DNA of 37,281 nt from Gammaproteobacteria bacterium (GCA_013373545.1 JABXHQ010000182.1:1-37281); one strand, 5' to 3'; shown: positions 25,064 to 33,510, counted from the stretch's first letter. Numbers and translations are program-made. The notes: generated by a model from the sequence alone, not told the origin.

Positions 25064-28000
25064 CTAATGACGTTTGCCGAAGCCGCCGCCACCGGGTGTT
25101 CGAATTTCAATGCTATCGTTATGCTTTACTTCGACGGTACAGCAACTGGATAATTTCGAGCGATTTTGATTGCTCTGTATCAACCAATTTTCACCAGTCT
25201 TGCCATTTTCACCACCCTGTGCACCAAAGGGTTGCTGCAGCCGATTGTTGGTTAATAAATTTACCGTCATGGGTTGTAAAAATTTAATTCGTCGAATAAT
25301 ACCATCGCCACCTTTGTAGATGCCACCGCCACCACTATCCCGTCGAATCGCGAATGCTTCGACCAACACCGGAAAACGTGACTCAAGTATTTCTGCGTCG
25401 GTGATCCGCGAATTCGTCATGTGGGTTTGTATCGCATCGCACCCATGGTAACCATTACCTGCGCCACTGCCGCCCGCAACCGTCTCGTAGTATTGATAAG
25501 TTTGGTTGCCGAAGGTTAGATTATTCATGGTACCTTGTGCGGCGGCTTGAATACCTAGGGCGCCAAATAAGGCATCGGTTATTACTTGTGAGGTCTCAAC
25601 ATTGCCCGCAACTACGGCAGCTGGATAATCAGGACTCAGTATCGAATGCTGTGACAATTGAATGACCACGGGACGCATGCAGCCATCGTTCAAAGGAATA
25701 TTATCATCGACTAAGCTACGCAAAACGTAGAGCACGGCGGCGCGACAAACCGATCGCGGGGCGTTAAAATTATTATTTTGTTGCGGACTACTGGTGCTGA
25801 AGTCGACATTAAGTTGCGTGTGCTTATCCAGTGTTAATGTGACCGAAATTTGGGCGCCACTATCCATCGTAATGGTAAAACTGCCTGTGGTTAATTGTGG
25901 CAACAGTTGCCGAATTGTCTGGGCGGCATAATCTTGTACATATTCCATATACGCACTAACGGTTTGCTCACCGAAATCTTTGCAAGCTTGTGTCAATTCT
26001 TGAATGCCGCGTTGATTTGCCGCGAGCTGCGCTTTTAGGTCGGCAAAGTTTTGTTTGAAATTGCGAACCGGAAAGCCGCCGCTGAGGAATAATTCGGCCA
26101 ATGCTTGCTCGCGTATTTTGCCCTTTCGAACTAATAAGAAGTTATCAATGAGGATGCCTTCTTGCTCTATGGTTTGGCTATCGGAAGGCATGGATCCTGG
26201 CGTACTGCCTCCAACATCAGCATGGTGGCCACGTGAGGCCACCCAAAATAATAATTGCTGCTGATAAAAAACCGGAGTCACAACGGTAATGTCGGGTAAG
26301 TGAGTGCCACCGTGATAAGGCGAGTTTAAAATATAACTGTCACCGTCGATTGGAGCGACGTTGTGTTTGATCACGTGTTTTACGCTGTCGGACATGGAGC
26401 CTAAATGCACCGGCATATGCGGCGCGTTGGCAATCAAATTACCGCAACGATCAAACAAAGCGCAGGAAAAATCCAAGCGCTCCTTGATGTTTACCGATTG
26501 TGCTGTGGTTTGCAATACAGCGCCCATTTGGCTCGCAATATGGCGGAAGAGGTTATTAAAGATTTCGAGTCGTGCAGGTGTTTTTTGGGTGTCATTTAAA
26601 CCTTTATGTTTTGCTTTGGTGCGACACTTTAATACAAAGTGGCGCTTAGCAATAACCTCGAGTGTCCAGTTTGGCTCCACAACCAAAGTTGAGTGTTCAT
26701 CATAAATGACCGCCGGTCCTTCTACTTGAGCGGCAATCGCGGCACTATGAATAAAGGGGGTGCGGTGTTTGGTTTGTTGAAACCAAACATCGTGATAGTT
26801 TACGGTGGCGTCTCTGGTCTTTGAATGCTTGGGCTCCACTAATGGCGGCTGTACTTGAGTTTGAAAACACGCTTTATGAATTACCACTGCAGTATCATTA
26901 TCGATGTATCCAAACTGTTGTTGGTACTGGTGATAAAAAGCTTGCAGCATATTGTTATGGGTGTCGAGCGTTACAGGAATTTGTACACTTGCATTATCGT
27001 AGCTGAGCCAACATTCAACGGAGTGCTCAAGGGTTCCTGGAAGCGCTTCGAGTTGCTGTTGCTGATGCGGGAAAATTTGTTCGCGACTGGATAGTAATTG
27101 CTGACAAGTATGTGCACTTAATGGTTCGCCAATATATTCTTCATGCTCAATTGCAACCGCGCTGGCTCCCATTCCATAAGCCGAAAGCAAACTCGATTCT
27201 GCGTGTACAAAAATAGTATCTATACCCAAAGCTTCAGCGACTAAACAAGCGTGTTGCCCACCAGCTCCGCCGAATGCATTGATAGCATATTCATCCAGTT
27301 CAATTCCGCGTTTAGTGGAAATCGTTTTGATTGCGTTAGCCATTGAGCTAATCGCTATCGCTAAGTATTCATTAGCTAATTGATATTCATTAAAATTAGT
27401 ATTTAAATGCTGATTGATGGTTTGGGTCAGCTGCGCGAACTTGGTTTTACAAGCTTCAACGTTCAGCGGCTCTTGGCCTGAAGGGCCAAATACATTAGGA
27501 AAATATTCAGGGCGAATTTTGCCACACAACACATTAATATCCGTGACAGCGAGCTCTGTTCCACAACCATAACTGACCGGACCTGGGTTTGCTCCAACGG
27601 ACTCAGGACCCACCGCTAGCTTCATTCCGTCAAATAATAATTTCGAGCCACCACCCGCTGCAACGGTATGCACCGCTAACATCGGAACCCGTAACTGGCA
27701 TCCCGCAATTTCACTTTCATTTGCCAGTTCAAACTGCCCGCGAAATAAAGATACATCGGTTGATGTTCCGCCCATATCAAAGCCGACCACCTGGTTAAAG
27801 CCAGCCGCTTGAGCGGTTCTTGCCATGGCGACGATACCACCGGCAGGACCTGATAATACAGCATCTTTGCCACTAAACTCTTGGCTGTTGACTAAGGTTC
27901 CGTTGCTTTGCATAAAGTATAAAGGAATCGCTTGAAAACGTGCGCTAAGATGTTCGATGTAATGTTTTAAAATGGGCGACAAATAGGCATCAATTAAGGT

Positions 28001-28618
28001 TGTTTCGGCACGCGGTAATAGTTTTGGGCTGGGTGATGCCTGATGTGACAACACTATCGTGGTAAAACCAATTTCTGCCGCAATGGCTCCCAGCTGTTGC
28101 TCGTGATGTGGGTTTTTGACACTGTGAAGTAGCGCAATTGCAATGGCACGGATCCCTTCGTTATACGCGCTTTGAAGCTGAGTTCGAGCAGCCATCTGAT
28201 CCAGCGCGACCAGCTCCTCACCATCGGCTCGCATCCGCGCGCTGGTCGTAATCACTTGTTGATACAGAGGTGCAGCCCGTTCAATATGTTGCTGAAATAA
28301 ATCGCGACGACTTTGATCGCGAATGATGAGTAAGTCGGCTAACCCTTCATTCAAGACCATTAAAACGCCAGCACCTTTATGTTCTAGCAGCGCATTAGTC
28401 GCAACCGTAGTGCCAATATTGATCCGTTCAATGTGCTGGTTATCCAGAACTATCCGCTGTTTAGCACAAAGGGTTTCAATGCCGTAACTAATGGCATCCG
28501 AGTAGTGCAGAGGATTCTCTGATAATAGTTTGTGGGTGACATAATCACCGGTGGTTGAGGTAGCGATTATATCGGTGAACGTGCCACCACGATCGACCCA
28601 AAAAGACCATTTGCGCAA
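25064..28618 (-). CDS. 5-oxoprolinase / hydantoinase, fused A and B subunits
   Basis: This protein of about 1184 residues combines the HyuA and HyuB modules found as separate subunits in many bacteria. The N-terminal half begins WSFWVDRGGTFTDI and contains GTTVATNALLEHKG and the ATPase-like GFDMGGTSTDVSLF. The second half (from about 690) carries the HyuB blocks SVNIKERLDFSCALFD, the SPYHGGTHLPDITVV segment, and the glycine-rich GGSGAGNGYHG and C-terminal RTPGGGGFG. The family cleaves 5-oxoproline to glutamate using ATP; hydantoin hydrolysis is the alternative. I prefer a TTG start at 28618 because AAGAAGG lies six bases upstream; a GTG at 28675 would add 19 poorly conserved residues. It is divergent from the M20 amidohydrolase gene. 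Confidence 0.92.
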   Translation of the reverse strand: MRKWSFWVDRGGTFTDIIATSTTGDYVTHKLLSENPLHYSDAISYGIETLCAKQRIVLDNQHIERINIGTTVATNALLEHKGAGVLMVLNEGLADLLIIRDQSRRDLFQQHIERAAPLYQQVITTSARMRADGEELVALDQMAARTQLQSAYNEGIRAIAIALLHSVKNPHHEQQLGAIAAEIGFTTIVLSHQASPSPKLLPRAETTLIDAYLSPILKHYIEHLSARFQAIPLYFMQSNGTLVNSQEFSGKDAVLSGPAGGIVAMARTAQAAGFNQVVGFDMGGTSTDVSLFRGQFELANESEIAGCQLRVPMLAVHTVAAGGGSKLLFDGMKLAVGPESVGANPGPVSYGCGTELAVTDINVLCGKIRPEYFPNVFGPSGQEPLNVEACKTKFAQLTQTINQHLNTNFNEYQLANEYLAIAISSMANAIKTISTKRGIELDEYAINAFGGAGGQHACLVAEALGIDTIFVHAESSLLSAYGMGASAVAIEHEEYIGEPLSAHTCQQLLSSREQIFPHQQQQLEALPGTLEHSVECWLSYDNASVQIPVTLDTHNNMLQAFYHQYQQQFGYIDNDTAVVIHKACFQTQVQPPLVEPKHSKTRDATVNYHDVWFQQTKHRTPFIHSAAIAAQVEGPAVIYDEHSTLVVEPNWTLEVIAKRHFVLKCRTKAKHKGLNDTQKTPARLEIFNNLFRHIASQMGAVLQTTAQSVNIKERLDFSCALFDRCGNLIANAPHMPVHLGSMSDSVKHVIKHNVAPIDGDSYILNSPYHGGTHLPDITVVTPVFYQQQLLFWVASRGHHADVGGSTPGSMPSDSQTIEQEGILIDNFLLVRKGKIREQALAELFLSGGFPVRNFKQNFADLKAQLAANQRGIQELTQACKDFGEQTVSAYMEYVQDYAAQTIRQLLPQLTTGSFTITMDSGAQISVTLTLDKHTQLNVDFSTSSPQQNNNFNAPRSVCRAAVLYVLRSLVDDNIPLNDGCMRPVVIQLSQHSILSPDYPAAVVAGNVETSQVITDALFGALGIQAAAQGTMNNLTFGNQTYQYYETVAGGSGAGNGYHGCDAIQTHMTNSRITDAEILESRFPVLVEAFAIRRDSGGGGIYKGGDGIIRRIKFLQPMTVNLLTNNRLQQPFGAQGGENGKTGENWLIQSNQNRSKLSSCCTVEVKHNDSIEIRTPGGGGFGKRH

Positions 28619-28675
28619 AGCATACCTTCTTTTGTGATGAATGAGCGGAGATGCTAAAGTTGTATCACAATTCAC

Positions 28676-28742
28676 GACTAAACGTTAGTCGCATTAACCG
28701 ATATAGGTTTATTGTTAAGGATGCGATACACTCGATATCGAG
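28676..28742. promoter_or_regulatory. Palindromes in the oxoprolinase/M20 divergent promoter region
   Basis: Two dyads occur: GACTAA-ACG-TTAGTC (28676-28690) and the perfect 12-bp CTCGATATCGAG (28731-28742). A possible plus-strand promoter, TTGTTA (28712-28717) and TATCGA (28736-28741) with an 18-bp spacer, would have its -10 covered by the second palindrome. Both could be operators for the divergent genes; no regulator is encoded nearby. Confidence 0.35.
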
Positions 28743-28766
28743 GTTAAAAAAAACGGGACCAGAATA

Positions 28767-30068
28767 ATGAAAAAATTCCATCTACTTGCCTTATGCCTGA
28801 CGTTCATCTTGATTAATATTGAGCTGCGAGCGCAAACTGAAAGTGCTTTGGTGACGCCATCATTGGAGCAAAAAGTTATCGAGTGGCGCCGGCATTTACA
28901 TCAATATCCAGAATTGTCTAACCGTGAATTCAAAACTGCACAATATATAACTCAGCAATTAAAAGCTTTAGGGCTTAAAGTGCAAACTAATATTGCGCAC
29001 ACCGGTGTTGTCGCGATTGTTGAAGGTGGGCAGAATGGTCCGACGGTCGCACTACGCGCCGATATGGATGCATTACCGGTAACCGAACAAGTTGATTTAC
29101 CATTCGCAAGTAAAGTACAAGCGCAATATAACGATCAAACCGTTGGCGTTATGCATGCCTGTGGGCATGATGCGCATGTGGCTATTCTACTCGGGGTAGC
29201 GGAACTCTTAGTGCAAAATCGCGAGCAAATTAAAGGGCGCGTTAAGTTAATATTTCAACCCGCTGAAGAAGGTGCCCCACGTGGAGAAGAAGGTGGCGCT
29301 GAACTGATGGTGAAGCAAGGGGTATTACGTACGCCGAAGGTTGATGCCATTTTTGGGTTACATATTTCTTCGAAAATGGATGTGGGAACACTTGGCTATC
29401 GTTCCGGAGGTATTATGGCGGCCGTTGATGATTTTAAGCTCACGGTAACCGGACAACAAGTTCACGGTTCAACGCCATGGGATGGGATCGATCCGGTGGT
29501 CGCCAGTGCGCAAATCATCAACGATATCCAGTCGATTGTTAGTCGCCAATTGCCGCTGACCACCAATGCTGCGGTCATCTCGGTCGGTAGCATCCATGGC
29601 GGGGTTCGCTCGAATATTATTCCGCAGTCAGTTGAAATGATTGGGACTATTCGTACGCTGGATCCGGATATGCGCACGCAATTGCATCAACGCTTGCGTG
29701 AAGTGGTTAAGCACTCGGCGATGGTAATGGGTGCGCAAACACAGCTTGAGCTGCCTTACACGACCCGTTATCCGATCACTTATAATGAACCGCAATTAAT
29801 GCAGCAAATGCTGCCGACCATGCAGCGAGTTGCGGGTACCGATAATGTTAAGCTCATGAATGCGATCACTGGTGCTGAAGACTTTTCCTTTTTTCAACAA
29901 CAAGTGCCAGGCGTTTATTTCTTTTTAGGTGGCAAGAATCCGCAGACGCCAGTAGAGCAAGCGCCGGCACACCATACGCCAGGCTTTTATATCGATGAGT
30001 CGGGGTTAAAATTAGGTGTCGAAACGTTATATCACTTGGCTGTTGATTATTTACAACAAGCGCAGTAA
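28767..30068 (+). CDS. Exported M20 family metal-dependent amidohydrolase
   Basis: This 433-residue protein has a signal peptide of about 22 residues (ending LRA). The rest is a complete peptidase M20/amidohydrolase of the hippurate, N-acyl-amino-acid and IAA-amino-acid hydrolase group: WRRHLHQYPELSNREF near the start, ALRADMDALPV, MHACGHDAHVAILLG with metal ligands C132 and H134, QPAEEG with E167/E168, H199 in FGLHIS, and the C-terminal GAEDFSFFQQQVPG and AHHTPGF. A dimerisation domain is inserted around 220-330. It should hydrolyse an amide bond of an N-acylated or N-terminal amino acid in the periplasm or outside. The exact substrate is not deducible. Divergent from oxoprolinase. Confidence 0.93.
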   Translation: MKKFHLLALCLTFILINIELRAQTESALVTPSLEQKVIEWRRHLHQYPELSNREFKTAQYITQQLKALGLKVQTNIAHTGVVAIVEGGQNGPTVALRADMDALPVTEQVDLPFASKVQAQYNDQTVGVMHACGHDAHVAILLGVAELLVQNREQIKGRVKLIFQPAEEGAPRGEEGGAELMVKQGVLRTPKVDAIFGLHISSKMDVGTLGYRSGGIMAAVDDFKLTVTGQQVHGSTPWDGIDPVVASAQIINDIQSIVSRQLPLTTNAAVISVGSIHGGVRSNIIPQSVEMIGTIRTLDPDMRTQLHQRLREVVKHSAMVMGAQTQLELPYTTRYPITYNEPQLMQQMLPTMQRVAGTDNVKLMNAITGAEDFSFFQQQVPGVYFFLGGKNPQTPVEQAPAHHTPGFYIDESGLKLGVETLYHLAVDYLQQAQ

Positions 30069-30098
30069 CCATACTGCAGGAGAACAACAGGGACGTTG

Positions 30099-30659
30099 AT
30101 GAACAAACCGGATTACTCAGCGGAATATGCGGCGTCACTGTGGCAGTTCGCGAATGAATTTTATCGTTATGCCAAGGTTAAACAGCGCTTATTGGCGTTG
30201 CAGGATGAGCATCAGCTTAATATCAACGAGCTGCTGTTTTTACTTTGGTATGCTATGCGCCAAGATGCGGTTATTACTGAGAACCAACTTAACCAACTGC
30301 ATGCCCAAGGACTGCCGTGGCAAACCAAAGTGACGGAATTACGTCAGTTTCGCCGTACATTTTGTGCCAAACTTGACGCTGACGACGTTCAAGCGCAAGT
30401 GAAAGCAGACTTATTGCGTGCAGAGCTCACCCTTGAGCGCTTGCACCTCAACACGCTGGCTAGCGCTTTCGCAACCGAGCAACCACTGGGCGACAGCCAT
30501 CGAGAGCTCACCTCATTGCACTTCTTGGCGCAAGAAAACATTGATGCATATGTTGCATTTAATGGCTTACCGCCGGACTCTTCTCGGCGTTTATTACTCG
30601 ATCAATTGCTCGCCGATTGGCTCTCCTTGATGGATTCATCCGAAACTCTTGACTCTTGA
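30099..30659 (+). CDS. TIGR02444 family protein (DUF2390)
   Basis: This 186-residue cytosolic protein starts at ATG 30099 with AGGGA upstream; a TTG three bases earlier is less likely. The N-terminal SLWQFANEFYRYAKVKQRLLALQDEHQLNINELLFLLWYA is the signature of the TIGR02444 family, which is all-helical and has no known biochemical role. The rest is predicted alpha-helical with many acidic and leucine residues. It starts 30 bp after the M20 stop, so it could be read through from that gene. Its last dozen bases contain the -35 box and half of the operator of the next gene, an unusual overlap of coding and control sequence. Confidence 0.88.
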   Translation: MNKPDYSAEYAASLWQFANEFYRYAKVKQRLLALQDEHQLNINELLFLLWYAMRQDAVITENQLNQLHAQGLPWQTKVTELRQFRRTFCAKLDADDVQAQVKADLLRAELTLERLHLNTLASAFATEQPLGDSHRELTSLHFLAQENIDAYVAFNGLPPDSSRRLLLDQLLADWLSLMDSSETLDS

Positions 30660-30680
30660 GTAGACTCCAAGGTTTATAAT
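30649..30680 (+). promoter_or_regulatory. MerR-family (ZntR-type) promoter and operator
   Basis: The -35 is TTGACT (30649-30654) and the -10 is a perfect TATAAT (30675-30680), with a 20-bp spacer, the overlong spacing typical of promoters activated by ZntR-like regulators. The spacer is filled by the dyad CTTGAGT-AG-ACTCCAAG, which lines up with the known ZntR/CueR operator pattern. The -35 box and left half-operator overlap the TIGR02444 stop codon region. The regulator's ATG lies 31 bp after the -10. Confidence 0.92.
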
Positions 30681-30710
30681 CACTATAGGTTGATTGTCTG
30701 AGGAAGCTCG

Positions 30711-31121
30711 ATGTTTCGAATTAAACAAGCGGCGACGCTTACCGGCTTTAGTATTGATACCCTACGGTTTTATGACAAGCAAGGACTAGCCGTACCTTCG
30801 CACCGCTCGCCGAATGGGTATCGCTTATATAACGAAGACGACATCGCGCGGCTGCGCTTTATTAAGCGTGCGAAAGCCCTTGGCTTTAGCTTAGAAAGTG
30901 TCCGTGAGCTGTTGGACATTCGCTTGCAAAAAGACCAAAAGTCTTGCGACGATGTTAAAGCCCTGACCGCCGAAAAGTTAATTGAAATTGATCAGCGAAT
31001 GGCCGATCTTAATCAAATGCGGCAAGCGGTAAAGCGCTTGCATGATAACTGTTGCGGTGGCTCTGAGTCAGCGGTTCAATGCACCATATTACAAGCGCTC
31101 GATAGCGTGCAAGGAGTATGA
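30711..31121 (+). CDS. ZntR-like MerR-family metal-responsive regulator
   Basis: This 136-residue regulator has GAGGAAG upstream of its start. An N-terminal winged helix-turn-helix (IKQAATLTGFSIDTLRFYDKQGL, then SPNGYRLYNEDD) is followed by a long dimerisation helix and a metal loop. C79, C114, C115 and C124 fall at the same positions as the zinc ligands of E. coli ZntR (CCGGSESAVQC loop), but the ZntR histidine at 119 is a glutamate here. It would twist the overlong promoter just upstream into an active form when metal binds, controlling itself and the efflux permease whose start follows one base after its stop. The metal could be Zn, Cd, Pb or Cu. Confidence 0.92.
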   Translation: MFRIKQAATLTGFSIDTLRFYDKQGLAVPSHRSPNGYRLYNEDDIARLRFIKRAKALGFSLESVRELLDIRLQKDQKSCDDVKALTAEKLIEIDQRMADLNQMRQAVKRLHDNCCGGSESAVQCTILQALDSVQGV

Positions 31122-31122
31122 C

Positions 31123-32274
31123 ATGCTCGATAATCTGACGGCTTTAGCGACTAACTTCTTAATGTTGTGGTTAGAATCAGCGCCTTATTTAGTACTTGGA
31201 TTTTTTATCGCGGGCGTGATGAAAGCGCTGATCCCGCAAGCTTGGATGCAGCAACAACTGGGCGGACGTAGTCGCATTAATGTTATTAAAGCGGCATTTA
31301 TTGGAGCGCCGTTACCGCTTTGCAGCTGCGGAGTGGTACCAGCGGCGATGGGACTGCGGCAAGCCGGAGCGTCAAAAGGCGCGACGGTTTCTTTTTTGGT
31401 GGCAACGCCGGAAACCGGTCCGGACTCGGTTTCCCTATCCTACGCATTACTTGGTCCGTTTATGGCGATTATTCGACCGATTGCAGCGATTACTTCAGCC
31501 ATTGTGGCGGGTTTATTAGTGCGCTATGAAACTGACGATTCGTCTCAAGATAAGTCGTCCCAAGATAAGTCGCACTGCGCAGCGAATCCGCGTTTAGCTG
31601 AATCGCCGAAACTGACGAACTGTTGTGCCCAAGAACCTCGCCCGATTGAGCCAAAGAGCTGTTGCAGCGGAACCGCTAAAGCGCCTGCGGCTAGCGCTCC
31701 GGTACAGCAGCCGGCGTGGACGCAGCGACTGGGCGCTGGTCTTGAATACTCATTTGGTCAACTGTTGCGTGACATCAGTGGCTGGTTACTGTTTGGGCTT
31801 CTAGTGGCGGCGACATTACAAACGTTTATTCCAAGTAATTGGTTTGCCGAATGGGGGCAAGGCTTTAGCGCGATGATCGTGATGGCACTGATTGGCGTTC
31901 CCATGTACATCTGTGCGTCGGCTTCAACACCGATCGCAGCTGGGTTTTTAGCTGCCGGGGTTTCGCCTGGAGCGATATTGGTCTTTATGCTGGCAGGACC
32001 GGCGACCAATATTGGTACGCTTGGGATTATCCGTAAAGAACTCGGCCATGCGGCACTGTTTGCTTACCTGGCCGGGGTTATTGTAACGGCGCTAGGTTTT
32101 GGCTGGTTAACCGACTATTTGGTGCAGGCTTGGTCGCTGTCAATTGTGGCTAACACTACCGATGCGCATGCCCATTCGGTGGCTTGGTGGGTATGGCTTA
32201 TTTCAGGACTGTTTGCCGTAGTTGTGTTAAAAGCGTATTGGCAAGCGTTACGCGGGGGTAAAGCCCGCGTGTAA
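31123..32274 (+). CDS. DUF318/SO_0444-type Cu/Zn efflux permease
   Basis: The protein has 383 residues, starting at ATG 31123 with AAGGAG upstream inside the end of the regulator gene. There are two membrane halves of about four segments each. The first half contains the family motif GAPLPLCSCGVVPAA with two cysteines in a helix; the second has MYICASASTPIAAG and LAGPATNIGT. Between them is a soluble linker (about 138-200) rich in cysteine, NCCAQEPRP and KSCCSG, a likely metal-binding loop. The linker also has a 15-bp tandem duplication (31540-31569) encoding SSQDK twice. Co-transcription with the ZntR-like gene supports heavy-metal export. A G+C-rich dyad (32250-32270) sits at the 3' end of the gene. 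Confidence 0.92.
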   Translation: MLDNLTALATNFLMLWLESAPYLVLGFFIAGVMKALIPQAWMQQQLGGRSRINVIKAAFIGAPLPLCSCGVVPAAMGLRQAGASKGATVSFLVATPETGPDSVSLSYALLGPFMAIIRPIAAITSAIVAGLLVRYETDDSSQDKSSQDKSHCAANPRLAESPKLTNCCAQEPRPIEPKSCCSGTAKAPAASAPVQQPAWTQRLGAGLEYSFGQLLRDISGWLLFGLLVAATLQTFIPSNWFAEWGQGFSAMIVMALIGVPMYICASASTPIAAGFLAAGVSPGAILVFMLAGPATNIGTLGIIRKELGHAALFAYLAGVIVTALGFGWLTDYLVQAWSLSIVANTTDAHAHSVAWWVWLISGLFAVVVLKAYWQALRGGKARV

Positions 32275-32325
32275 GCGCTCTCCCCGTCATTATCAATATA
32301 GCGGGAAGGTACGCGGCACAGCGAA

Positions 32326-32850
32326 TTAGTCGCGCTCAGGCGGTGCAGAAATAAAATCTTTCGGGTCAAGTGCACCGGGCGGTTTGACGAGCTTGTCGTT
32401 GCGCTCGATAGCCGCGAAGGCGTATTGATCGATATTAAACAACATCCCCCAGTAGCGCTTGTCTCCACGGCAAGATACGATTGCAAATCGGGTTGGATCG
32501 TTTTCTAAGTTGGCTTCTTTGGGGAAGAAGTTGCCATAAATATACGATTGGCCATTGAGCTCAAAACCGATGTATTGGCGTTTATATTGAATCAGTGGCT
32601 CGGGTATAAACTCGGCTTTTTGCTGCTTGAGTTGGTCGAGGTGCTGCTGCAACTTTTTCTCGATAATGGTAATTTGCTCAGAGGTGACACGCCAAAATGA
32701 TTCAGGTTCGTAGACGCTCCGAGTGCATTGCTCGACTAATTCCGGTCCGCGGAATTCAGGCATGATATAAATTAGTTTTTCGCGACTGCTGGTGTCACTA
32801 AAGCAATAGTTACTCATTATGATGAATAACCCTAGACACAAGTGCTTCAT
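32326..32850 (-). CDS. Exported protein of unknown function
   Basis: The protein has 174 residues from ATG 32850, with AGGAA five bases upstream. A longer frame to 32940 would add 30 residues ahead of a good signal peptide and is unlikely. Residues 1-18 (KHLCLGLFIIMSNYCFS) are a signal sequence. The mature part has no family I recognise: an N-terminal IYIMPEFRGPELVEQCTRS, a coiled-coil-like helix TIIEKKLQQHLDQLKQQ, then beta-rich YIGFELNGQSYIYGNFFP with CRGDKRYWGMLFNID. Two cysteines (in EQCTRS and VSCRGD) could pair. The gene is convergent with the metal permease and divergent from the lipoprotein that follows. Confidence 0.72.
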   Translation of the reverse strand: MKHLCLGLFIIMSNYCFSDTSSREKLIYIMPEFRGPELVEQCTRSVYEPESFWRVTSEQITIIEKKLQQHLDQLKQQKAEFIPEPLIQYKRQYIGFELNGQSYIYGNFFPKEANLENDPTRFAIVSCRGDKRYWGMLFNIDQYAFAAIERNDKLVKPPGALDPKDFISAPPERD

Positions 32851-32960
32851 TGGCGTTCCTATAGTATTAATAGCGGTTTTAATCGTAGCATTGATTAGCA
32901 TCGCCATAGTGTAAATGATAGCGATAAACGTTGCACCCAACAGATTGGGGGTATTGAGAA

Positions 32961-32989
32961 TCGAAATAGCCGATATTTCGACGTATACT
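32961..32989 (+). promoter_or_regulatory. Dyad next to a -10 box upstream of the DUF4878-like lipoprotein
   Basis: TCGAAATA (32961-32968) and TATTTCGA (32974-32981) form a perfect 8-bp inverted repeat with a 5-bp spacer. TATACT at 32984-32989 is a good -10 box three bases later, so a protein bound to the dyad would cover the -35 region. The -35 itself is weak, as in regulated promoters. Confidence 0.4.
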
Positions 32990-33072
32990 AAAGTTATTCG
33001 GGATCGGACCGATAACTCTCACTTCAAAGAGAGAATCTGAGTTAAGATAAAACCAAGAGGACCGCCGCAATT

Positions 33073-33483
33073 ATGATGATTAAGCAGCTGCTTAAATTAC
33101 TGATGGTAAACGTTTGCATTTTATTTTTGGTAGGGTGTGGAATTGATCAAAGCGATCCCAAAGTGGTGGCGCAAGAATATGTGGAAGCGGTGTATTTTGC
33201 GAATTTGCCACGATTTATGGAGCTGGTCGATCCTGATGACTATGATGCTACCGATGATTACCGTCTATTTATTGCTAAAGATTCAACGGCAAAAAGTAAT
33301 ACCCGCAAACATCGTGGGGGAGTTACGCTGGTAGCGGCGACCGATTCGTATGTAAAAGGTGATCGCGCTCATGTGCGGGTGAAAGTTGAGTTCAATAACG
33401 GTGAGCGTCGGCTACTGTCAATTAATATGCATCAAAAAGACGGCAATTGGTACGTTAATCCGATGAGTTGGGCGCGTTGGTAA
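33073..33483 (+). CDS. DUF4878-like small lipoprotein
   Basis: This 136-residue protein has two adjacent ATG codons and AGAGGA upstream. The lipobox LVGC gives the lipidated cysteine at residue 22. The mature part reads as a small NTF2-like domain: DPKVVAQEYVEAVYFANLPRFMELVDP forms the helix pair, and the beta sheet follows with GDRAHVRVKVEFNNGERRLLSINMHQKDGNWYVNP. That pattern fits DUF4878-type lipoproteins, whose role is not established. There is no active-site motif. It is divergent from the unknown exported protein and convergent with pldA. Confidence 0.75.
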   Translation: MMIKQLLKLLMVNVCILFLVGCGIDQSDPKVVAQEYVEAVYFANLPRFMELVDPDDYDATDDYRLFIAKDSTAKSNTRKHRGGVTLVAATDSYVKGDRAHVRVKVEFNNGERRLLSINMHQKDGNWYVNPMSWARW

Positions 33484-33510
33484 GCACGCGCCGCTGATCA
33501 AGGCTAACCA

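Noticed and set aside
32250-32270. G+C-rich dyad at the end of the metal permease gene as a terminator
   Set aside because: The arms ACGCGGG/CCCGCGT lie inside the coding end, and no T-run follows, so a terminator call is not supported.
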